Positions 32,543-41,554 are shown, counted from the first letter of the stretch. The stretch is DNA of 64,000 nucleotides from CADCVW01 sp035644935 (GCA_035644935.1 DASQNO010000118.1:21922-85921), one strand, 5' to 3'. Notes: generated by a model from the letters alone, not told the origin. Made by a program: numbers and translations.

Positions 32543-33040
32543 TCAAGCGGCGACGGTGTCGCCAGCGGCGGCAGCTTCGATGGCGGCGATGTCGATCTTC
32601 CTCATCGTCATCATCGCCGCCATGGCGCGTTGGGCACGGGCTTGGTCAGGGTCGGTGGTCAGTTCGAGCAGGCGCCTGGGCGTCACTTGCCAAGACACGC
32701 CCCACCGGTCCTTGCACCAGCCGCACGCGCTTTCCGCACCGCCGTTGGCAACGATCGCATCGTACAGCCGGTCGGTCTCGGCCTGGTCCTTGGTCTCGAT
32801 CATGAACGACACCGCTTCGGTCTGCGGGAACATCGGGCCGCCGTTCAGCAGACAGAATCTCTGCCCGGCCAATGTCAGAATGGCAGTCAGCACCATGCCG
32901 GCGGGTCCCGACGGCGTGTCGATGGGCGAGCGGTTGATCTGCTCGATGCGGCTGTCGGGGAGCAGCGAGACGTAGAACGCCGCCGCTTCCTCGACCTGGC
33001 CGTCGAACCACAGAGTGGGCGTGATCTTGCTCATCGTCAT
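32543..33040 (-). CDS. VOC superfamily protein, PhnB-like
   Basis: A 165-residue protein of the vicinal-oxygen-chelate fold, PhnB-like subgroup: ITPTLWFDGQVEEAAAFYVS, then SFMIETKDQAETDRLYDAI, and the characteristic KDRWGVSWQVTP. Function in this subgroup is unknown despite historical 3-demethylubiquinone methyltransferase labels. The start at 33040 (MTMSKITP) overlaps the preceding VOC gene stop by 4 bases (ATGA), showing coupling. It is gene four of a six-gene operon. Confidence 0.88.
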   Translation of the reverse strand: MTMSKITPTLWFDGQVEEAAAFYVSLLPDSRIEQINRSPIDTPSGPAGMVLTAILTLAGQRFCLLNGGPMFPQTEAVSFMIETKDQAETDRLYDAIVANGGAESACGWCKDRWGVSWQVTPRRLLELTTDPDQARAQRAMAAMMTMRKIDIAAIEAAAAGDTVAA

Positions 33041-33849
33041 TCTCCCGATTTGGCCGTGGCGATGACCATGAACGCCGCGCCCTGCGGGTCGGTCGCCTGG
33101 ATGACCATGTCGCCGCCGGGGACTTCCGCCGGCCCGAAGTTGATCGTCGCGCCGCCATCTCGGATGCGGCGCTCCGCTTCTGCAATGTCGGGGACGCGGA
33201 AGCAGAAGCTCCACGACGGGCGCGGGTGGTGTGGCGTCTGGGTCATCACCGCGCCGATCATCTCGCCGCCATGCTCGATGAACTGGTAGTCGCCCATCTC
33301 GCCCATCGGCATGGCGTCGCCCTTCGTCCAGCCGAACTGGTTCTGGTAGAAGGCGAGCGCGCCTACCTGATCGCTGGTGACGAGTTCGTTCCACGCGGCG
33401 TGGCCGTGCGCGTCGGGCGCGAACGACGTGCTCGGCGCGTCGCTTGAGCCGCGCATGACGTAGAAGGGCGCGCCTTGCGGGTCGGCGACCATCGCCATGC
33501 GGCCGACGCCTTCCAGGTCCATCGCGGGCATGTGCACCGCGCCGCCGGCGGCCACGATCCTGGCGACCGCCGCATCGACATCGTCGACGCCGATATAGCC
33601 GACCCAGCCCGGGTGCATGTCGGGGCTGGGCGCAGCCATGAAGCCCGCCACGTCCTCGCCGCCGATCGACAAGAGACGGTAGTCCATCCCCTCGACGCCC
33701 GCATCGCGGGACTGCCAGCCGACGACGTCGCCGTAGAAGCGCGCCGCGGCGTCGGGATCGGGGGAAACCAGTTCGTACCAGACGAAGCTGCCGTGCGCGT
33801 TGCGCGCGTCCGCGGCGGGACGTTCCGCGGTTTGGGTCATCTCGCTCAT
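33037..33849 (-). CDS. two-domain VOC/glyoxalase-like protein
   Basis: A 270-residue protein with two VOC modules, one beginning GSFVWYELVSPDPDAAARFY and the other AAWNELVTSDQVGALAFYQN, each about 120 residues and ending in DPQGAPFYVM and DPQGAAFMVI. This tandem layout resembles the bacterial 27-kDa-antigen/CFP-30B-like group, with no assigned reaction. The start at 33849 overlaps the DUF1428 stop (ATGA) and its own stop overlaps the next start. It is gene three of the operon. Confidence 0.9.
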   Translation of the reverse strand: MSEMTQTAERPAADARNAHGSFVWYELVSPDPDAAARFYGDVVGWQSRDAGVEGMDYRLLSIGGEDVAGFMAAPSPDMHPGWVGYIGVDDVDAAVARIVAAGGAVHMPAMDLEGVGRMAMVADPQGAPFYVMRGSSDAPSTSFAPDAHGHAAWNELVTSDQVGALAFYQNQFGWTKGDAMPMGEMGDYQFIEHGGEMIGAVMTQTPHHPRPSWSFCFRVPDIAEAERRIRDGGATINFGPAEVPGGDMVIQATDPQGAAFMVIATAKSGE

Positions 33850-34211
33850 TTTCCGTTCTCCTTTGCCAGGGTGACGACGGGCGTGAACCCGCCAAAGATC
33901 ATGCGCTTGCCGTCGAAAGGCATGGGCTCGCCCGTCATCCGCGGGTCCTTGCGCATCGCGGCCATCGCGGCGTCGCGCGTCGGCTTGTCCGGCCACTCGA
34001 TCCACGAGAACACCACCGTCTCGTCCGCCTTGGCCTGCACCGCACGGTGGAAGTCGGTGACTTCGCCCTTCGGTACGTCGTCGGCCCAACCCTCCACGAC
34101 TCTGAGCGCGCCCATTTCGAGGAAGATGGGGTCCATGCGCTCGGCATGTTCGATGAACTTGGCCTTGTCCGCCGTCGGCGCGGCGATCACGAAACCGTCG
34201 ATATAGGTCAT
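33846..34211 (-). CDS. DUF1428 family protein
   Basis: A 121-residue protein matching DUF1428 (YbaA-like): [20 protein letters not shown] at the N-terminus, [17 protein letters not shown] and [15 protein letters not shown] in the middle, and [12 protein letters not shown] near the end. It has a ferredoxin-like dimeric alpha/beta-barrel fold with unknown activity, and often occurs with YciI and VOC genes. It is gene two of the operon, 23 bases after the first VOC gene. Confidence 0.92.
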   Translation of the reverse strand: MTYIDGFVIAAPTADKAKFIEHAERMDPIFLEMGALRVVEGWADDVPKGEVTDFHRAVQAKADETVVFSWIEWPDKPTRDAAMAAMRKDPRMTGEPMPFDGKRMIFGGFTPVVTLAKENGK

Positions 34212-34234
34212 GCGGGTTCTCCTTGTCGGGTCGG

Positions 34235-34666
34235 TCAGGCGGCGACGCTCTCGGGCGCCATCGCCTGCTGCGCGGCGGCGAGGTCCATCCACATCGGCTC
34301 CCAGATGTGGCCGTCGGGGTCGGCGAAGCTGCGGCCGTACATGAAGCCGTGATCCTGCGTCGGACCAGCCCCCGCGCCGCCCGCTGCCAATGCGGCCTCC
34401 GTCACGCGATCCACGTCCGCGCGGCTGTCGGTGGAAATGCAGAGGAGGACCTGGCTGCTCGCGTGCGCATCGGCGATCGGGTGCGGGGTGAAGCCGGCGA
34501 ACTTTGCGTGGGTCAGCAGCATGACGTGGATGGTGTCGGAAAACACCATGCAGGCGGCGGTGTCGTCGCTGAACTGCGGGTTCCGGGTCGCGCCCACCGC
34601 TTCGTAGAAGGCGACGGAGCGGGGCAGGTCGCTGACCGGCAGGTTGACGAAGATCATGGTGGCCAC
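34235..34666 (-). CDS. VOC/glyoxalase-like protein, first gene of the operon
   Basis: A 143-residue single VOC domain: [35 protein letters not shown], and a closing [15 protein letters not shown]. The likely metal ligands include His in TIHVML and Glu in WEPMW. The GTG at 34666 is preferred because AGGAG lies 8 bases upstream. An ATG three codons later is possible. It is the promoter-proximal gene of the six-gene unit and diverges from the HxlR regulator across 67 bases. Confidence 0.88.
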   Translation of the reverse strand: MATMIFVNLPVSDLPRSVAFYEAVGATRNPQFSDDTAACMVFSDTIHVMLLTHAKFAGFTPHPIADAHASSQVLLCISTDSRADVDRVTEAALAAGGAGAGPTQDHGFMYGRSFADPDGHIWEPMWMDLAAAQQAMAPESVAA

Positions 34667-34715
34667 GGGTTTTCTCCTGTTCGCGAATCGACTGGTCTTG
34701 TCTTTGTGCATGCGG

Positions 34716-34753
34716 TAGTTACATATTGCAACTATGAAGTTAGAAAAACTAAC
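34716..34753. promoter_or_regulatory. candidate HxlR operator: two dyads at the regulator start
   Basis: The dyad TAGTTACATATTGCAACTA (34716-34734) has near-perfect inverted arms TAGTT.CA and TG.AACTA and ends on the first base of the regulator's ATG. A second dyad, GTTAG-AAAAA-CTAAC, follows at 34739-34753 inside the first codons. This AT-rich block contrasts with the GC-rich surroundings and lies between divergent genes, as expected for autoregulation plus control of the VOC operon. The binding claim is inference. Confidence 0.5.
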
Positions 34754-35456
34754 CGACTCTCTGGAAAGTGCATCGCGCCGCCGCTACGACGACGCCTGCG
34801 CGGCCGCGCACGCGATGGACATCTTCGGCGAACGCTGGGCCGTGCCCGTGATGCGCGAACTTATGTTCGGCCCGTTACGGTTCGGCGAATTGCGCGCGGC
34901 GCTGCCGGGGCTGAGCGCCAACGTCCTGACGCAGCGGCTGGAGGGGCTGGAGGCGGCGGGCGTCGTCGCGCGCCGCCGGCTGCCGCCGCCGGCGTCCGTT
35001 CAGGTCTACGAACTCACTGCCTGGGGCTACGAGGCCGGGCCGATATTCCAGGCTATGGGCCGCTGGGCGGCGCGCTCGCCCACTCACGATCCGGGCCGTC
35101 CGTTCAGCCCGGCCTCGCTGATGCTTTCATTTCGCACGATGGCGGACCCGGCGCGCGCCGCGGACCTGACCGCGCGCATCGGCTTCCGCCTGGGCGCGGC
35201 GGAATATCTGCTGACGCTGGACAGGGGCACGGTGACGCCGCGCCGCGCGGCGATCGAAGGCGCCGACCTCGTCCTGAGCGGCGACGCCGCGACCTTGGCG
35301 GCTGCGGTTTACGGCGGCGCGCCACTGGACGTGCTGGAGGCGGAGGGCAGGCTCGGGATCGAGGGCGATCGCGCGCTGGCCCAGCGGTTCGTGGCGCTGT
35401 TCCCGCTGCCTGCCAAGGCATCACAGGACGTTGCGGGCGCGGGCGCGAGGCTCTAG
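34734..35456 (+). CDS. HxlR-family transcriptional regulator with C-terminal extension
   Basis: A 240-residue protein. The N-terminal winged helix matches Hxl[34 protein letters not shown], and [22 protein letters not shown]. The extra C-terminal part of about 110 residues ([20 protein letters not shown] and onward) resembles an SCP2-like lipid or ligand pocket, seen in longer HxlR members. It probably senses a small molecule and controls the divergent operon. The ATG at 34734 abuts the dyad, so the transcript may be nearly leaderless. No Shine-Dalgarno sequence is visible. Confidence 0.9.
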   Translation: MKLEKLTDSLESASRRRYDDACAAAHAMDIFGERWAVPVMRELMFGPLRFGELRAALPGLSANVLTQRLEGLEAAGVVARRRLPPPASVQVYELTAWGYEAGPIFQAMGRWAARSPTHDPGRPFSPASLMLSFRTMADPARAADLTARIGFRLGAAEYLLTLDRGTVTPRRAAIEGADLVLSGDAATLAAAVYGGAPLDVLEAEGRLGIEGDRALAQRFVALFPLPAKASQDVAGAGARL

Positions 35457-35467
35457 CGCAACGCCGC

Positions 35468-36475
35468 ATGACCGACATCCCCAACGTCCAGCCCGACAGC
35501 CGCGACGCGACCATCATGGACGCCCCCGACAAGATGCTCCGCGTCCGCGACGCGTTCGGCATCGATTCGGACATGGAGGTCCCGGCCTTCAGCGAAGCCG
35601 ACGAGCGCGTCCCCGATTGCGATCCGACCTACGTCTTCGACCACGACACGACGCTGGCGATCTGCGCGGGTTTTGCCAAGAACCGCCGCGTCATGGTCCA
35701 GGGTTATCACGGCACGGGCAAGTCGACGCATATCGAACAGGTCGCCGCGCGGCTCAACTGGCCGACGGTGCGCATCAACCTCGATGCTCATATCAGCCGC
35801 ATCGACCTGGTCGGCCGCGACGCCATCGTGCTGCGGGACGGGCAACAGGTGACCGAATTCAAGGAAGGGCTGCTGCCCTGGGCGCTGCAGACGCCAACCG
35901 CGTTGGTGTTCGACGAATATGACGCGGGCCGCCCCGACGTCATGTTCGTGATCCAGCGCGTGCTGGAGGTCGAGGGCAAGTTGACGCTGCTCGACCAGAA
36001 CCGCGTCATCCGCCCCAATCCCTGGTTTCGCCTGTTCGCGACCACCAACACGATCGGGCTGGGCGACACCACCGGTCTCTACCACGGCACGCAGGCGATC
36101 AATCAGGGGCAGATGGACCGCTGGAACATCGTCGTGACGCTGAACTACCTGCCCGCCGCGACCGAGGCGCAGATCGTGCTCGCCAAATCCGGCGAATACG
36201 ACAAGCCGGAGGGTAAGAAGGAGGTCGAGCGCATGGTCAAGGTCGCCGACCTGACGCGCCAGGGCTTCATCAACGGCGACATCTCCACCGTGATGAGCCC
36301 GCGTACGGTGATCAGCTGGGCGCAGAACGCGCTGATCTTCGGCGACGTCGGCTTCGCATTCCGCCTGAGTTTCTTGAACAAGTGCGACGAGGCGGAGCGC
36401 AGCCTGGTGGCGGAATATTACCAGCGCGTGTTCGGCAAGGATCTGCCGGAGAGCGTCGTTGGAAAAACCAAGTAG
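35468..36475 (+). CDS. cobS: CobS-like AAA+ ATPase (cobaltochelatase subunit)
   Basis: A 335-residue AAA+ protein. Walker A is GYHGTGKST at about residue 79, Walker B is LVFDEYD, and the sensor region reads [19 protein letters not shown], all matching CobS. With CobN and CobT it forms the aerobic cobaltochelatase of B12 synthesis, but cobST pairs also occur without visible B12 pathways. It starts 11 bases after the HxlR gene and is followed by a repeat and cobT. The bolA/dnaJ neighbours usual for this pair are 4 kb upstream. Confidence 0.95.
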   Translation: MTDIPNVQPDSRDATIMDAPDKMLRVRDAFGIDSDMEVPAFSEADERVPDCDPTYVFDHDTTLAICAGFAKNRRVMVQGYHGTGKSTHIEQVAARLNWPTVRINLDAHISRIDLVGRDAIVLRDGQQVTEFKEGLLPWALQTPTALVFDEYDAGRPDVMFVIQRVLEVEGKLTLLDQNRVIRPNPWFRLFATTNTIGLGDTTGLYHGTQAINQGQMDRWNIVVTLNYLPAATEAQIVLAKSGEYDKPEGKKEVERMVKVADLTRQGFINGDISTVMSPRTVISWAQNALIFGDVGFAFRLSFLNKCDEAERSLVAEYYQRVFGKDLPESVVGKTK

Positions 36476-36484
36476 CGAAGAAAC

Positions 36485-36568
36485 CCGTTCGGGCTGAGCT
36501 TGTCGAAGCCCTCTCCTTCGGACCAAGGAGGAAGAAGCGCAGCCCTTCGACAGGCTCAGGGCGAACGG
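36485..36568. repeat. inverted repeat between cobS and cobT, family D
   Basis: An 84-bp element. The left arm is CCGTTCGGGCTGAGCTTGTC then GAAGCCCT, and the right arm AGCCCTTCGACAGGCTCAGG then GCGAACGG. The arms of 27-28 bases pair with few mismatches. In one frame such elements encode the familiar PEPVEG-type string. It begins 9 bases after the cobS stop and ends 7 bases before the cobT start. Confidence 0.9.
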
Positions 36569-36575
36569 AGTTGGA

Positions 36576-38408
36576 GTGCCCGAACAGGATAGTCCCCTCG
36601 AAGCCTTCCGCCACGCGCTGGCCGGCGCGTCGCGCGCTCTGGCGCGCGAGACGGAGGTGGAGGTCAGCTTCACCACGGACGCGCCCGTGTCCGCGGGCAA
36701 GCAGCTCAAGGTGCCGATGCCCGCGCGCAACCTGCCCGAGCGCGATGTCGCGGAGGCGCGCGGGTCGGCCGATTCGGCGGCGCTGAAGCTGCGCCACCAC
36801 GACGCGCCGCTGCACGCTCGGCTGTCGCCGCAGGACCCGACCGCGCGCGCGGTGTTCGACGCGGTTGAACTCGCCCGTGTCGAGGCGCTGGGCAGCCGGG
36901 CGATGGCCGGGGTGCGCGCCAACCTCAATGGCATCACCGAAGCCCGCATGCGCAGCGACCCGATCTCGCGCGCGCGGGCGCCGGGCGAAGTGCCGCTGGG
37001 CACCGCGCTCGGCCTGCTGGTGCGCGAGCGGCTGACGGGCGAGGTGGCGCCCAAGGCGGCGCTGGCGGGGCTCGCGCTTGTTGCGGAGTGGGCCGAGGAG
37101 AAGGGGGGTCGCGGACTCGACGGCCTTGGCCTGGCGATCGACGACCAGGCCGCGTTCGCGCAGCTCGCGACGCGGCTGTTGCAGGATCTTGAGCTGATCG
37201 AGGGGGAACCTGAGCGGCCGGCCGAGCCGGACGAGGGCGAGGAGAGCGAAGGCGAGGCCGATTCGGGCAGCGAGGATGCGGACGATGCCGACGACGAGTC
37301 GGGCGGCCAGTCGGGCGAGACGGAGGCCCGCGCCGAGACGGGCGACGAGGAGGACGACGGCGACAGCGAGGACGACGGATCGTCCGAGGAGTCGATGTCC
37401 GACGCCGAAAGCGGCACCGGCGACGACGGCGAGGAAGGCGCGGTGCCGACGCGGCCCAACCGCGTGCCCGCGGACGTCACGCCGCAGTTCGACTATCGCC
37501 CTTATACAACGGCTTATGACGAGATCGCCCACGCCACCGAGCTGTGCGACGAGGAGGAGCTGACGCGGCTTCGGACCTATCTCGATACGCAGATGGTTCA
37601 CCTGCAGTCGGCCGTGTCCAAGCTCGCCAACCGCCTGCAGCGGCGGCTGATGGCGCAGCAGTCGCGGTCGTGGGATTTCGACCAGGAGGAAGGCCTGCTC
37701 GATGCGGCGCGCCTGGCGCGGGTGGTGGTCAATCCGGCGCAGGTGCTGAGCTACAAGGTCGAGCGCGACACCGAATTTCGCGACACGGTGGTGACGCTGC
37801 TGATCGACAATTCGGGTTCCATGCGCGGGCGGCCGATCTCGATCGCGGCGATCAGCGCCGACATCCTGGCGCGGACGCTGGAGCGCTGCGGCGTCAAGAC
37901 CGAGATCCTGGGCTTCACGACGCGGGCGTGGAAGGGCGGGCAGGCGCGGGAGAAGTGGCTCGCCGACGCGCGGCCGCCGCAGCCCGGGCGGCTCAACGAC
38001 CTCCGCCACATCGTCTACAAGCGCGCCGACGAGCCGTGGCGCCGCGCACGCCGCAATCTCGGGCTGATGATGCGCGAAGGGCTGCTCAAGGAGAATATCG
38101 ACGGCGAGGCGCTTTTGTGGGCGCACTCCCGGCTGCTCGCGCGGTCTGAGGACCGGCGCATCCTGATGGTTATATCCGACGGCGCGCCGGTCGACGATTC
38201 GACGCTGTCCGTGAACAGCAGCACCTACCTGGAAAAGCACCTGCGGCAGGTGATCGGCTGGATCGAGACAAAGTCGCCGATCGAGCTGGCGGCGATCGGG
38301 ATCGGCCACGACGTCACGCGATACTATGACCGCGCGGTGACGATCATGGACGCCGAGCAGCTCGGCGGCACGATGGTGGAGCAGCTGGCGGGTCTGTTCG
38401 CCGCCTGA
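36576..38408 (+). CDS. cobT: CobT-like VWA-domain protein (cobaltochelatase subunit)
   Basis: A 610-residue protein starting at GTG 36576. An N-terminal domain (about 1-210) is followed by a long acidic Glu/Asp/Ser-rich linker (about 210-290), then a C-terminal VWA domain whose MIDAS is DNSGSMRGR with later Thr/Asp residues. This three-part layout is characteristic of CobT, the partner of the CobS ATPase. The acidic linker is common in the family. Nothing else of the cobalamin pathway is in the window. It is separated from cobS by a repeat. Confidence 0.95.
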   Translation: MPEQDSPLEAFRHALAGASRALARETEVEVSFTTDAPVSAGKQLKVPMPARNLPERDVAEARGSADSAALKLRHHDAPLHARLSPQDPTARAVFDAVELARVEALGSRAMAGVRANLNGITEARMRSDPISRARAPGEVPLGTALGLLVRERLTGEVAPKAALAGLALVAEWAEEKGGRGLDGLGLAIDDQAAFAQLATRLLQDLELIEGEPERPAEPDEGEESEGEADSGSEDADDADDESGGQSGETEARAETGDEEDDGDSEDDGSSEESMSDAESGTGDDGEEGAVPTRPNRVPADVTPQFDYRPYTTAYDEIAHATELCDEEELTRLRTYLDTQMVHLQSAVSKLANRLQRRLMAQQSRSWDFDQEEGLLDAARLARVVVNPAQVLSYKVERDTEFRDTVVTLLIDNSGSMRGRPISIAAISADILARTLERCGVKTEILGFTTRAWKGGQAREKWLADARPPQPGRLNDLRHIVYKRADEPWRRARRNLGLMMREGLLKENIDGEALLWAHSRLLARSEDRRILMVISDGAPVDDSTLSVNSSTYLEKHLRQVIGWIETKSPIELAAIGIGHDVTRYYDRAVTIMDAEQLGGTMVEQLAGLFAA

Positions 38409-38423
38409 GCTGAAACGCGTTGA

Positions 38424-38451
38424 GGGCCGGCATGCTTTCGCACACCGGCCC
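38424..38451. terminator. hairpin after cobT
   Basis: Inverted repeat GGGCCGG-N14-CCGGCCC starts 15 bases after the cobT stop. It lacks a clear T tract, so its strength as a terminator is uncertain. Confidence 0.5.
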
Positions 38452-38532
38452 CCGCCCTCGTTACGCGACGCGAGGGATCTCTGGGTACGCATCCCCGGAA
38501 TACAACCCGGTGAAACTGATGATGAGGCTGGG

Positions 38533-38567
38533 CGGGAGGCGCGGCCCTGGTGGCGGCGCGCCTCCCG
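38533..38567. terminator. strong GC hairpin between convergent genes
   Basis: Perfect 11-bp arms CGGGAGGCGCG and CGCGCCTCCCG separated by 13 bases. It lies between cobT and the convergent glycine-zipper gene and probably ends transcription from one or both sides. Confidence 0.6.
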
Positions 38568-38603
38568 GCTAGCGGAACTCTGCCTTGGCGACAGAGCGCT
38601 GCT

Positions 38604-38924
38604 TTAGCGGCAGCGCTTGTCCCGGGTCAGTTCGCGACCCGCTAGACCGCCGCCGGCGGCGCCGAGGATGGTCCCCGTGGTGCGGCTGTTGCGAAGGACT
38701 TCGCGGCCGAGCAGGGCGCCGGCGGCGGCGCCGAGAATGGCGCCGGTCGTGCCCGAACGGCACCGCTGACGCGACTGGCCGTAGTAGCGGTTGTCGTAGC
38801 CGCGGTCATAATCGCGCGCCTGGTGGCTGTGGCTGTAGCCGCGGCGATGCGCCTCGGCGGGGGCGGGGGCCACGGAAGCGGCGGTCATCGCGGCGACGGC
38901 GGCGAACATGGGAAGCTTACGCAT
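38604..38924 (-). CDS. glycine-zipper envelope protein
   Basis: A 106-residue exported protein. The signal peptide (MFAAVAAMTAASVAPAPAEA) is followed by a Tyr/Arg/His-rich stretch (YDRGYDNRYYGQSRQR), then two glycine-zipper blocks, GAILGAAAGALLG and GTILGAAGGGLAG. Such zipper pairs are seen in 2TM and 17-kDa surface-antigen-like proteins that embed in the outer membrane. Two cysteines flank the zipper region. It is monocistronic, and divergent from the phytase-like gene across about 195 bases. Confidence 0.85.
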   Translation of the reverse strand: MRKLPMFAAVAAMTAASVAPAPAEAHRRGYSHSHQARDYDRGYDNRYYGQSRQRCRSGTTGAILGAAAGALLGREVLRNSRTTGTILGAAGGGLAGRELTRDKRCR

Positions 38925-39119
38925 TGAAACTCTCCTGAAGGGGAACTGTAATCCGGCATCTCGTGTCGGCGTTTCGTTCGTCGGCTTGGATGCCAGCGTT
39001 TCGTCGACAACACTCATATGCCCCGTGCCGCTTGGACCTTTCCTGAATGTGCGTGACAGCGCCCGTTCATGCGATTTCGACCGCTGCCCTCCCGCCCAGA
39101 AGCGGCTAGGGCTGCGGAC

Positions 39120-40085
39120 GTGCGCCGCCCCCTTCTCCTGATCCTGCTGCTGGGCACCGGCATGTCCATGACGCGGTCCGAACCGGTCATGCAGGCGCAG
39201 ACCCGAAGCGTCAGCCGAATCGTCGCGACGCCGCTGACCGGCGAGGCGCGCCCGGGACAGCGTGTGGGGGCGTTGCGCTACCTTGTCGGTTACGCACTGA
39301 CTTCCGCGGACCCGCGCTTCGGGGGGATATCGGCGATCGCGCGCACCGCGGACGGGTTTCTCGCGCTCAGCGACGGCGGCACCGTGATGAAGATGGCGGC
39401 CGCAAACGGACGGCCGACGTCCTTGAATCTGCTGCCGTTGCCGGCGGGGCCGGGCGACGCGGCGATCAAAGCCGACCGCGACAGCGAAGCGTTCACGCGC
39501 GATTTCCGGGGCCGCATCTGGGTCGCGTTCGAGCGACACAACAGCGTCTGGCGATACGCTCCCGGCTTTTCGGAGGCGCAGGCCAGTCACGCACCGCCCG
39601 CGATGCGGCGCTGGCGCGCGAATTCGGGAGCGGAAGCGATGGTGCGGTTGGACGACGGCCGCTTCCTGCTGTTTTCCGAGGGCGCTGGGGAGGTGCCGCG
39701 CTCAAGCGATGTGCTTCTGTTCGACCGGGATCCGACGGACCCCCGTGCCGAGGCCACGCGCCTGAGCTACCGGCTTCCCGAAGGGTTTTCCGTCACGGAC
39801 GCCGCGTTGCTCGGGGACGGGCGGCTGGCGACCTTGCACCGGCGCGTGTCGCTGAGTTCCGGATTCGTCGCCGGCATCGGGATCATTCCATTAACGGCCT
39901 TCCGGCCCGGCGCCGTGGCCGAGCCGCGCATCGTCGCGACGCTGGAACGGCCGTTCCCGACCGACAATATGGAAGCGCTCGCGATCGAACGCGTCGGCGA
40001 GCGGACGCTGATGTGGGTCGCGTCCGATGACAATTTCAGCGGACTTCAGCGCACGCTTCTGCTGAAGTTCGAACTCGTCGACTGA
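39120..40085 (+). CDS. phytase-like esterase domain protein, exported
   Basis: A protein of about 321 residues with an N-terminal hydrophobic signal (PLLLILLLGTGMSM) and a beta-propeller-like domain matching the bacterial 'esterase-like activity of phytase' family: FGGISAIARTADGFLALSDG, DSEAFTRDFRGRIWVAFE, DNMEALAIER. The GTG at 39120 has AGGG upstream and gives a normal signal peptide. An ATG at 39069 adds 17 basic residues. The enzyme activity of this family is not firmly established. It converges with rpmB 41 bases away. Confidence 0.82.
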   Translation: MRRPLLLILLLGTGMSMTRSEPVMQAQTRSVSRIVATPLTGEARPGQRVGALRYLVGYALTSADPRFGGISAIARTADGFLALSDGGTVMKMAAANGRPTSLNLLPLPAGPGDAAIKADRDSEAFTRDFRGRIWVAFERHNSVWRYAPGFSEAQASHAPPAMRRWRANSGAEAMVRLDDGRFLLFSEGAGEVPRSSDVLLFDRDPTDPRAEATRLSYRLPEGFSVTDAALLGDGRLATLHRRVSLSSGFVAGIGIIPLTAFRPGAVAEPRIVATLERPFPTDNMEALAIERVGERTLMWVASDDNFSGLQRTLLLKFELVD

Positions 40086-40126
40086 CGAGGCTTCAAGCGC
40101 GGGCCGGGCTTAAGCAGAAGCCGGGC

Positions 40127-40438
40127 TTAAGCGGAGGCCGGCTCGCCCGCGCCCGATTCGGCCGTCTTCTTGACGATCTCGCGCTTCAGGCGACGCGCCT
40201 TGAGGCTCAGCTTGTCCTCGCCAGTCTTGGTCAGCCAGTTGTCGAGGCCGCCGACATGCTCGACCGAGCGCAGGCCGTTCATCGACACGCGCAAGCGGAT
40301 GCCGCGGGCCAGCGCGTCGGAGATCAGGGTCACGTTCTGCAGGTTGGGCAGGAACGTGCGCTTGGTCTTGTTGTTGGCGTGGGACACGTTGTGCCCGACC
40401 TGCCGGCCCTTGCCGGTCAGTTCGCAAATGCGCGACAT
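40127..40438 (-). CDS. rpmB: 50S ribosomal protein L28
   Basis: A 103-residue basic protein matching bL28: [52 protein letters not shown]. It is a large-subunit structural protein. The C-terminus carries an alphaproteobacterial Lys/Arg/Glu extension ([16 protein letters not shown]). It is monocistronic here and convergent with the phytase-like gene. The 60 bases past its start carry the promoter. Confidence 0.97.
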   Translation of the reverse strand: MSRICELTGKGRQVGHNVSHANNKTKRTFLPNLQNVTLISDALARGIRLRVSMNGLRSVEHVGGLDNWLTKTGEDKLSLKARRLKREIVKKTAESGAGEPASA

Positions 40439-40649
40439 GATGAATGGTCCTGACGATCTGTTGGTAGGGAACGGACGTCCAAAAGAGCCCGCTGCAAGCG
40501 GCGCCGGATAGCGCGGCGATGCCGCGGGGTCAACGTGCAAGGGGGCACGGGGGGCGCGGCTGGCCGCAATCGCGTTGCGCCGCCGCGACGCTTTGCATTA
40601 AGGCGGGGTGGCTCAAGCTTAGCGAGTAAAAAACGGGAGGACTTGTTTC

Positions 40650-40964
40650 ATGGCCAACGGCTCGAACAACAACAACGGCAACAGCGGATCGCGCACGATC
40701 CTGATCATTGCCATTCTGGCGATCCTGGCGCTGATCGCGGCCTTCGCCTTCGGCCTGATCGACATCGACCAGGAAAAGGGCGCCAAGCTCCCCAGCGTCG
40801 AGGTCGATGCCAAGGGCGGCCAGATGCCGACGTTCGACGTCGACACCGCGGATGTCGATGTGGGAACGACGAACACCACCGTCGAAGTGCCCACGGTCGA
40901 GGTCAACTCCAAGGAGACCAAGGTCGAAGTGCCGACGGTTACGGTCGGCAAGCAGGCCGATTGA
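40650..40964 (+). CDS. small single-span membrane protein with VEVPTV repeats
   Basis: A 104-residue protein: an Asn/Ser/Gly-rich head (MANGSNNNNGNSGSR), one transmembrane helix (TILIIAILAILALIAAFAFG), then an acidic beta-like tail with repeated units VEVDAKG, VEVPTVEVNS and VEVPTVTVG. The family is not named to me. The helix should place the repeat tail in the periplasm or the cytoplasm; orientation is not resolved. The start is preceded by GGGAGGACTTGTTTC. It is probably monocistronic. Confidence 0.82.
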   Translation: MANGSNNNNGNSGSRTILIIAILAILALIAAFAFGLIDIDQEKGAKLPSVEVDAKGGQMPTFDVDTADVDVGTTNTTVEVPTVEVNSKETKVEVPTVTVGKQAD

Positions 40965-41043
40965 TGCTGCGGGGTCGCGGCGCATCGCCCCCGGCAGGCG
41001 CCGCGGCCCCCATCCATAACCGCCCCGCCTAGACGCATCGGCG

Positions 41044-41496
41044 ATGGCGGGCATCGACACCGCGCCGATGGCGCGCGCGTTGCGCCTGGCGGCGGAGGCG
41101 GCCGCGGCGGGCGAAGTTCCCGTGGGCGCGGTCGTGATGCGTGGAGGCGTGGAGGTCGCCGCCACCGCCAACCGCATGGTGGCCGGCAGCGACCCGACGG
41201 CGCATGCCGAGATCATCGCTCTGCGCGAGGCGGGACATGCGCTAGGAACGTCCCGGCTGGACGAATGCGACCTGTGGGTGACGCTGGAGCCCTGCGCCAT
41301 GTGCGCGGCGGCGATCGGGCTTGCCCGCATCCGCCGGCTCTACTTCGCGGCGCCCGACCCTAAGGGCGGCGCCGTGCTGCACGGACCGCGGTGGTTCGGC
41401 CAGCCCACCTGTCACCACCGCCCCGAAGTCTATGCCGGCATCGGCGAGTCCGCGTCGGCGGCGCTGCTGCGCGATTTCTTCGCGGGTCGTCGCTGA
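41044..41496 (+). CDS. tadA: tRNA-specific adenosine deaminase TadA
   Basis: A 150-residue cytidine/adenosine deaminase-fold protein. The zinc site is HAEIIAL (His ligand and catalytic Glu) and PCAMCAAA (two Cys ligands), preceded by EVPVGAVV. TadA converts A34 to inosine in tRNA-Arg(ACG), and the length and motif spacing match. A role as guanine or cytosine deaminase is less likely. The gene ends before a clear terminator and converges with an OmpA-like gene. Confidence 0.93.
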   Translation: MAGIDTAPMARALRLAAEAAAAGEVPVGAVVMRGGVEVAATANRMVAGSDPTAHAEIIALREAGHALGTSRLDECDLWVTLEPCAMCAAAIGLARIRRLYFAAPDPKGGAVLHGPRWFGQPTCHHRPEVYAGIGESASAALLRDFFAGRR

Positions 41497-41503
41497 CAAG
41501 AGA

Positions 41504-41533
41504 AAGGCGCGAAGAGTTGCCTCTCCGCGCCTT
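41504..41533. terminator. bidirectional terminator between tadA and the OmpA-like gene
   Basis: Arms AAGGCGCG and CGCGCCTT with a 14-base loop, followed by GTTTTGT on the plus strand. This is the clearest intrinsic terminator in the window. It sits 7 bases past the tadA stop. Confidence 0.8.
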
Positions 41534-41554
41534 GTTTTGTCCCCGATCGGACGC

